Source of the DNA: Gordonia jinghuaiqii
Lineage (GTDB): Bacteria; Actinomycetota; Actinomycetes; Mycobacteriales; Mycobacteriaceae
Direction of reading: 5' to 3'
Assembly: GCF_014041935.1 (NCBI RefSeq)
Contig: NZ_CP059491.1
Span: 3,720,001 to 3,784,000, forward strand
Length of the DNA stretch: 64,000 bases
In this document: positions 58,820-64,000 of the stretch, in pieces
Layout: each line of letters opens with the position of its first letter
Numbering within the stretch: position 1 is the stretch's first letter
Translations under genes and position numbers: made by a program
Notes under the pieces: model-generated
The model's input: only the letters and a program-made list of their open reading frames with translations
Databases searched by the model: none
Told to the model about the DNA's origin: nothing

Positions 58820-59530
58820 TCAGACCAGTCCGAGGTCGGTCATCCGCTCGGCGTGTTTGGCGGCGACCGCGTCGAAGAACCCCGCGACCCCGGACAGCGA
58901 GGAACCGGAGAAGAGCAGGTCGGTGACCTCTTCCTCGGCCGCGAGCACCCACTGCGCGTGTGTGATGGCCTCGCCGAGGAGGCGCCGGCCCCACAGGATC
59001 AGCGCCGACTTGATCGACGGGTCGGCCGCGACCGCGGACCGGACCTGCTCACGGGCGAACTCCGAACTGGCGGTCTGCGACATCACCTCGGCCATCACCG
59101 CCTGGGAGTCCGGCGGCAGCACGTCGGCGAGCTCGGCGTAGAAGTCGGCGGCCAGGCCGTCTCCCACGTAGGCCTTGACGAGCGCCTCGTACCAGGTCTT
59201 CGGGGTGGTGGCGCGGTGGTACTGGTCGAACACCGACCGGTACCGCTCGACGGCCTCCGCCGCGTCGAGTCCGGTCATCGCCGACACCCGCTCGGCGAGG
59301 CGGTCGAAGTGGGCGACCTCGGATGCGGCCATCCGCGCGATCGCGATCCGGCTGGGGACGTCGGGGGCCATCGACGACTCGTCGATCAGGCGGTAGAAGG
59401 CGGCGAACTCGCCGGCCAGCAGCACCGCGAACAACTTGCCGATCGCCGAATCCTGCTTCTCGATCGCAGCCACCGGGGTGTCCCCGGCAGGTCGCGGAGT
59501 CGACTCGGTGGGGTCGGATGCAGGCGCCAT
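58820..59530 (-). CDS. Ferritin-like fold protein
   Basis: 236 residues. Helical bundle with several Glu/His positions: SEVAHFDRL (about 68-76), YHRATTPKTWYEALVKAYVGD (about 105-125) and the late MAEVMSQTASSEFA. The fold resembles tRNA hydroxylase MiaE and ferritin-like proteins; the counterpart is Rv3210c. Iron ligands are plausible but not verified. It is divergent from rhlE and ends 20 bases from no other gene's stop; the DUF3107 gene lies downstream. Confidence 0.8.
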   Translation of the reverse strand: MAPASDPTESTPRPAGDTPVAAIEKQDSAIGKLFAVLLAGEFAAFYRLIDESSMAPDVPSRIAIARMAASEVAHFDRLAERVSAMTGLDAAEAVERYRSVFDQYHRATTPKTWYEALVKAYVGDGLAADFYAELADVLPPDSQAVMAEVMSQTASSEFAREQVRSAVAADPSIKSALILWGRRLLGEAITHAQWVLAAEEEVTDLLFSGSSLSGVAGFFDAVAAKHAERMTDLGLV

Positions 59531-59565
59531 GAGGTGATGGTAGCGGGCTGATCGGATGCACCAAG

Positions 59566-59787
59566 TACACTCGACTGCGGTGCACTGGACGGGACCCCCC
59601 GTCGCTTGCCCGCTGAGCAGCCCGGTTATCGACTGCGCGGCCGGTGCGAGCGTGTGGATGTACTGATCGTTGTTGCCTGCGGGTTCCCCGCGGGCAACCT
59701 GCGGGCCATCTCGCCCGACACCCGGTCACATCCGGCGGTGCCACCAGGACAATTGCGCGCGCACTTTCGAGCCTTCCTCGTGCGCGC
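59566..59787 (+). promoter_or_regulatory. Promoter and structured leader of the rhlE gene
   Basis: A TACACT -10 candidate is at 59566-59571, without a clear -35. The leader to ATG 59837 would be about 260 bases. It contains a hairpin, TTGCCTGCGGG (59673-59683) with CCCGCGGGCAA (59687-59697), and a second, GCGCGCAC (59757-59764) with GTGCGCGC (59780-59787). Long structured leaders are known for DEAD-box helicases regulated by temperature or by themselves. Confidence 0.5.
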
Positions 59788-59836
59788 ACCGAAACACACC
59801 GCGCGCACAGACGGCCCAGAAAGGCAACAACCGCAC

Positions 59837-61462
59837 ATGAGCGATTCCGCCGTGCAGACGACCATCGTCGACGACACCCACACCGCCCCCACCTTCGCCG
59901 AACTCGGCGTGGACGAGCGAATCGTCTCGGCTCTCGCCGCAGACGGCAAGACCGAGAGCTTCGCGATCCAGGAACTCACCCTGCCGCTCGCCCTCGAAGG
60001 CCATGACCTGATCGGTCAGGCACGTACCGGCATGGGCAAGACCCTCGGATTCGGCATCCCGCTGCTGCACCGCCTCGCCCATGCCGAGACATCGGGCGTG
60101 CGCCCGCTCGACAACACCCCGCGCGCGCTGATCATCGTGCCCACCCGCGAACTGTGCGTGCAGGTGACCGGAGACCTCGAGGTCGCGGCCCGCACCACCG
60201 ACGTCACCCTCGCCGACGGCACCGTCCGTCCGCTGAAGATCACCTCGATCTACGGCGGGCGCCCCTACGAGGCACAGATCTCCGAGCTGCAGTCCGGCGT
60301 CGACGTCGTCGTCGGCACCCCGGGCCGCCTCCTCGATCTCGCCAAGCAGGGCCATCTGGTCCTCGGCAAGGTGTCGATCCTGGTGCTCGACGAGGCCGAC
60401 GAGATGCTCGACCTCGGCTTCCTGCCCGACATCGAGCGCATCATGTCGGCCCTGCCGACACCCCGCCAGACCATGTTGTTCTCGGCGACGATGCCCGGTC
60501 CGATCGTGACCCTGGCCCGCACGTTCCTGAACCGGCCGACACACATCCGCGCCGAGAACGCCAACGACTCGGCAGTGCACGACCGCACCGCCCAGTACGC
60601 CTACCGGGCCCACGCTCTCGACAAGGCCGAACTCGTCGCCCGCATCCTGCAGGCCGACGGCCGCGGCGCCACGATGATCTTCACCCGCACCAAGCGCACC
60701 GCACAGAAGGTCGCCGACGACCTCGCCGAACGCGGGTTCAAGGTGGGTGCGGTGCACGGCGACCTCGGCCAGGTCGCGCGTGAGAAGGCACTCAACAAGT
60801 TCCGCGAGGGCTCCATCGACGTGCTGGTCGCCACCGACGTCGCCGCCCGTGGCATCGATGTCGACGACGTCACCCACGTCATCAACTACCAGTGCCCCGA
60901 CGACGACAAGACCTATGTGCACCGCATCGGCCGCACGGGTCGCGCCGGGCGGACCGGCATCGCGGTGACCCTGGTCGACTGGGACGAGCTGCACCGCTGG
61001 GAACTCATCAACAACGCGCTCGGCCTCGGCATCCCCGACCCGCCGGAGACCTACTCGACGTCGGAGAACCTGCGCGACGACATGTCGATCCCGGAGTCGA
61101 AGACCGGCCGTATCGTCGCCGCCGCCAGGCCCGAACGCGACAGCAGTGAGAAGCGCGAGTCCCGTCAGGACCGGGCGCCACGCAAGCCTTCCGACCGCAC
61201 CCGGCGCCGCACGCGCGCCGGTCAGGCCGGCGACGCCGACAGCAGCACCAGCTCCGCCGGCAGCGCGGACAGCAGCGCGGCCCCTGTCTCCGCCGCCCCC
61301 GCTTCCGACAGCAGCGAGAGCCCGTCGGACGGCGACACCGGTGAGGGCACCGCGAAGCCGCGCCGTCGCCGCCGCCGTCGTGGTGGCGCCAACCGCGACT
61401 CCGCGGCGCCGGAGTCCGCGGGTGCCGACTCGGCAGCCTCGGCCGCTGCCACCGCCGAATGA
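59837..61462 (+). CDS. DEAD-box RNA helicase, RhlE type
   Basis: 541 residues. Q motif region near FAIQELTLP, Walker A ARTGMGKT (62-69), PTRELC, GTPGRLLD, DEAD (185-188), SAT in LFSATMP, and HRIGRTGRAGRTG. The C-terminal 130 residues are disordered, rich in Arg and Ser/Ala, with RRRRRRR-like basic patches likely to bind RNA. ATG 59837 is the start consistent with the family. Corresponds to Rv3211 rhlE. It is divergent from the ferritin-like gene. Confidence 0.92.
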   Translation: MSDSAVQTTIVDDTHTAPTFAELGVDERIVSALAADGKTESFAIQELTLPLALEGHDLIGQARTGMGKTLGFGIPLLHRLAHAETSGVRPLDNTPRALIIVPTRELCVQVTGDLEVAARTTDVTLADGTVRPLKITSIYGGRPYEAQISELQSGVDVVVGTPGRLLDLAKQGHLVLGKVSILVLDEADEMLDLGFLPDIERIMSALPTPRQTMLFSATMPGPIVTLARTFLNRPTHIRAENANDSAVHDRTAQYAYRAHALDKAELVARILQADGRGATMIFTRTKRTAQKVADDLAERGFKVGAVHGDLGQVAREKALNKFREGSIDVLVATDVAARGIDVDDVTHVINYQCPDDDKTYVHRIGRTGRAGRTGIAVTLVDWDELHRWELINNALGLGIPDPPETYSTSENLRDDMSIPESKTGRIVAAARPERDSSEKRESRQDRAPRKPSDRTRRRTRAGQAGDADSSTSSAGSADSSAAPVSAAPASDSSESPSDGDTGEGTAKPRRRRRRRGGANRDSAAPESAGADSAASAAATAE

Positions 61463-61501
61463 CCACCACCGCCTAGCCGACCGACTCCCCCGGAACCCCG
61501 C

Positions 61502-62776
61502 GTGGCACGAGTCAGACCCGAGCGGCGCCGACCGCGCGATCTCGCGATCACCGCGGTCATCGTCGTACTCGTGGTCGCGGTCGGTCTGATCGCGTGGGTG
61601 GTCAGCCCGGTCCGTCAGACGACGAGCGTGCAGGCGCAGGGCACGCCGCCCGGCGTCGAGCAGCCCCAGTCCGTGCCGGCGGCCTTCGTGTTCCGCTGGC
61701 AGGCAGACTCCGACGCCACCACCGCCCCGGCCGTCGCCGACTCGGTGATCGTGACCGGCAACGGCGGCGCGGTCGTCGGACACGACCCTGGGACCGGGCG
61801 CGAGTTGTGGTCCTACACAAGGGATCTGGACCTGTGCGCGGTGGGTACCGCGTGGACCTCCAGCGTCGACCTCGCCCTGGCCGTCTACCGCAACAGCCGG
61901 GGCTGTTCGGAGGTCACCGCACTCGACGCCGCCACCGGAAGCCGCAAGGGTGCCCGGACCAGCGATGCCGACGCCACCCTCGCGCTGGTCAGCGATTCCG
62001 GCTACGTCGTCGCGCAGGGGCCCCGCCGAATGGAGACGTGGGGATCGAACCTCGTCCGCGGCATCGAGTACGGCCGCATCGAGGCGGCCGTACGCCCGGA
62101 GGACACGCCGCGACGCGCGGACTGCGAACTGTTCTCGTCGGCCGTCTCAGGTGACCGTGTCGCGGTCATCGAGCGGTGTGCCGATGATCCGGGCTACCGG
62201 CTGACCGTCCTCGGTGCGGTACTCGGCGACGACGAGCGGGTCGAAGAGTACGGGTCGACCCTCATCACCGGGGACACCAGTGGACCGCCGCCGGTCCTGG
62301 TCGCGATGTCCCCGTCGGGGATCGCGGTCTACGACGGTGGCGCGAGTCCCGCCGAACCGCCGACGATCGGCGCCGAGAGCGGACCGGCCATCCGCCGTTT
62401 TGACTCCGACGGCGTCGCCGCCGGCACAAACACCGTCGCCGGCGCCGCGACGCCTCCCCCGGGCAGCGTCCCGATCGCGGCCGACGGCATCGTGACGTAC
62501 TGGACCGGCCGGGCGACGGTGGTGCTCGACGCCACGAGCCTCAAGCCGATCTACCAGGTGCCCGGCACCCTCGGCCCGGGCCAGGTGATGGCCGGTCAGC
62601 TGCTGCTGCCGAGCGCGTCGGGGATCAGCGTGCGCGATGTCGCCACCGGTCGCGAGATCCGATCCATCCCGCTCACCCGGAGCGGGCCCGTGGAGTCGGT
62701 GGTGAGCCTGCGCGTCATCGGCGACATCGTCGTCGAGCAGCGTGGCCCGACCATCGAGGCCTACGGCCCCGGCTGA
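61502..62776 (+). CDS. Membrane-anchored beta-propeller-like protein (Rv3212 type)
   Basis: 424 residues. The N-terminal signal anchor (about 14-37; LAITAVIVVLVVAVGLIAWVV) leads to a long extracytoplasmic region. Repeated WxxDxxTG-like strands (VVGHDPGTGRELWSY, VTALDAATGSRKG, VVLDATSLKPI, VRDVATGREI) indicate a PQQ/quinoprotein-like propeller. Paired cysteines may form disulfides. Function unknown. The start is GTG 61502. It lies 39 bases after rhlE on the same strand. Confidence 0.82.
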   Translation: MARVRPERRRPRDLAITAVIVVLVVAVGLIAWVVSPVRQTTSVQAQGTPPGVEQPQSVPAAFVFRWQADSDATTAPAVADSVIVTGNGGAVVGHDPGTGRELWSYTRDLDLCAVGTAWTSSVDLALAVYRNSRGCSEVTALDAATGSRKGARTSDADATLALVSDSGYVVAQGPRRMETWGSNLVRGIEYGRIEAAVRPEDTPRRADCELFSSAVSGDRVAVIERCADDPGYRLTVLGAVLGDDERVEEYGSTLITGDTSGPPPVLVAMSPSGIAVYDGGASPAEPPTIGAESGPAIRRFDSDGVAAGTNTVAGAATPPPGSVPIAADGIVTYWTGRATVVLDATSLKPIYQVPGTLGPGQVMAGQLLLPSASGISVRDVATGREIRSIPLTRSGPVESVVSLRVIGDIVVEQRGPTIEAYGPG

Positions 62777-62817
62777 GGCCCGCGTACCGCTCCCGGCCCC
62801 GGGTGTCTCGAATGGAC

Positions 62818-63606
62818 TCAGGCGCCGAAGGTACGTACCGCTTCGCCGGCGTCCCAGTGCTTCCAGAGGTTCTCCGCGAGCTCGCGATAGGCGATGGCGC
62901 CCTTGTTCTTGCGACCGCGCATCACCGATGTCCCGGAGGCGGACGCCTCGGCGAAGCGAACGGTGCGCGGGATCGGCGGATCCAGCACCGGGAGCTCGTA
63001 GCGGTCGGACACGTCGGCGAGGACGTCGCGGCTGTGGGTGGTCCGGGCGTCGAAGAGCGTGGCGACGGTACCGAGCATCGTGAGGTTCGGATTGGTGATC
63101 TGCTGGACCTCACGGACCGTGCGCAGCAACTGTCCGACGCCGCGGTGGGCCAGGGTCTCGCACTGCAGGGGCACGATGACCTCGTCGGCCGCGGTCAGCC
63201 CGTTGAGCGTGAGCACGCCCAGCGAGGGCGGGCAGTCGACGATGATGACGTCGAAATCCTCACCCACCTCGGCGAGCGCCCGCTTGAGCGCGTACTCGCG
63301 TCCCGGTCGCATCAGCAACAGGGCCTCGGCACCGGCGAGATCGATGGTGGCGGGTAGCAGGGTGACCTTGTCCTCGGTGTCGAGCAGGACGTCGGCGATC
63401 TCCGCGTCGCCCAGGAGCACGTCGTGGACCGAGGATTGCAGCTGGTCGGGATCGTGCCCGAGAGAGAAGGTCAGGCAGCCCTGGGGATCGAGGTCGACGA
63501 CGAGTACGGACACGTCGAGGTCGGCAAGGGCGGCCCCGAGGGACTCCACCGTGGTGGTCTTGGCGACCCCGCCCTTCTGATTGGCGATCGCGAGGATGCG
63601 GGTCAT
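62818..63606 (-). CDS. ParA/Soj-type ATPase
   Basis: 262 residues. Deviant Walker A KGGVAKTT (11-18), Walker A' in VVDLDPQG and Walker B in VIIVDCPPSLG. Members position chromosomes, plasmids or protein arrays. It has no ParB beside it; the counterpart is Rv3213c. This orphan type is not the replication-origin ParA. It converges with the propeller gene. Confidence 0.9.
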   Translation of the reverse strand: MTRILAIANQKGGVAKTTTVESLGAALADLDVSVLVVDLDPQGCLTFSLGHDPDQLQSSVHDVLLGDAEIADVLLDTEDKVTLLPATIDLAGAEALLLMRPGREYALKRALAEVGEDFDVIIVDCPPSLGVLTLNGLTAADEVIVPLQCETLAHRGVGQLLRTVREVQQITNPNLTMLGTVATLFDARTTHSRDVLADVSDRYELPVLDPPIPRTVRFAEASASGTSVMRGRKNKGAIAYRELAENLWKHWDAGEAVRTFGA

Positions 63607-63682
63607 GCGCCCTACTGTACGACCGGTTGCCCCGTGCTCGTCGGATAAGAGTCTGCTGGGGCCGCAGAGTCGCCGGCCGGGG

Positions 63683-64000
63683 TCAGCTCCCGGGTTCGGG
63701 TCCCTCGGCGAGCCACCGCACCGACGCCGGACTGAACAGCATCACCAGCGCGCCGAGCGCGACCAGCGCGAGTGGAACCGCGAGGGCCGACCACCCGCTG
63801 GTGAAGAGGTAGTAGGCGACCGGCAGCAGCAGGATCTGCGCCATCATGGCGATCGTGCGACCCCAGCGCCGCCCGGTGAGCAGCGCCAGGCCGCCGAGGA
63901 GGACACCTCCACCGATGATGGCGAACCAGGCCGCGGTTCCGTATCCGCTGATCGCGGCTTCCCGGTGGCCGGCGAGACCGCGGATCACCAGGATCACCGC
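63683..64000 (-). CDS. Membrane protein, truncated by the window edge
   Basis: The 3' end of a membrane-protein gene. At least three transmembrane helices can be seen: about ISGYGTAAWFAIIGGGVLL, then TIAMMAQILLLPVAYYLF and WSALAVPLALVALGALVML, and the frame is open to the last base. The true start lies beyond 64000; a GTG at 63997 is probably not it. I do not recognise the family. It lies upstream of the ParA gene on the same strand. Confidence 0.6.
   Translation of the reverse strand, partial: AVILVIRGLAGHREAAISGYGTAAWFAIIGGGVLLGGLALLTGRRWGRTIAMMAQILLLPVAYYLFTSGWSALAVPLALVALGALVMLFSPASVRWLAEGPEPGS

Overview
The window is high-GC chromosomal DNA of an actinobacterium of the order Mycobacteriales. 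The evidence is a rRNA operon without spacer tRNAs, an ESX-free housekeeping layout, WhiB7, AdnAB, mycoredoxin, MoeZ, FtsEX-SmpB, and gene order that follows two blocks I recall from Mycobacterium tuberculosis (around Rv3100c-Rv3105c, and Rv3193c-Rv3213c). The 16S sequence and the accessory genes fit Gordonia or a close relative; the genus is an inference. No transposase, integrase, phage gene or CRISPR array was seen.

Layout. 1-1.2 kb: a TetR regulator divergent from a small membrane protein, with a perfect operator palindrome between them. 1.2-6.1 kb: smpB, ftsX, ftsE, a proline-rich membrane protein, an MscS-type channel and prfB, all on the minus strand and partly overlapping. 6.2-8.6 kb: small membrane or secreted proteins, hisN and an MBL-fold hydrolase. 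8.7-11.4 kb: two acyl-CoA dehydrogenases (fadE24/fadE23 type) behind a paired operator. 11.5-18.2 kb: two crcB fluoride channel genes, a propionyl-CoA synthetase-like enzyme, a PNPOx-like protein, and a GAF regulator divergent from a flavin monooxygenase. 18.3-24.5 kb: a minus-strand rrn operon (16S-23S-5S) with its promoter, leader and processing stems, preceded by initiator tRNA-fMet.

24.6-38 kb: a UPF0182 membrane protein, a PDZ/Lon-like protease, a DUF2342 putative metalloprotease, an orphan cyclodehydratase-like (E1/ThiF-like) protein and an ABC1 kinase. These are followed by whiB7 with a long attenuator-type leader whose promoter starts inside the end of uvrD2, then mycoredoxin and nudC. 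38-47.6 kb: a K+ channel, the adnB-adnA helicase-nuclease pair, an alpha/beta hydrolase and an alkyltransferase-like protein. 47.6-54.2 kb: a nitrate/nitrite module (narK-nirB-nirD-hemD-like-sirohydrochlorin chelatase) that interrupts the remembered mycobacterial order. 54.3-64 kb: TIGR02569-type kinase-like protein, moeZ, DUF3152, TetR, DUF3107, ferritin-like protein, rhlE, a membrane-anchored beta-propeller-like protein, a ParA-type ATPase and a truncated membrane protein.

How the genes work together. The nitrate module is self-consistent: NarK imports nitrate/nitrite, NirBD reduces nitrite to ammonia using siroheme, and the chelatase plus HemD-like protein serve siroheme supply. UvrD2, AdnAB and the ATL protein are DNA repair functions. 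FtsEX, SmpB and RF2 serve division and translation. A feature not explained by annotation is a series of short (10-21 bp) tandem duplications that sit on the stop codons of six minus-strand genes, with others nearby.
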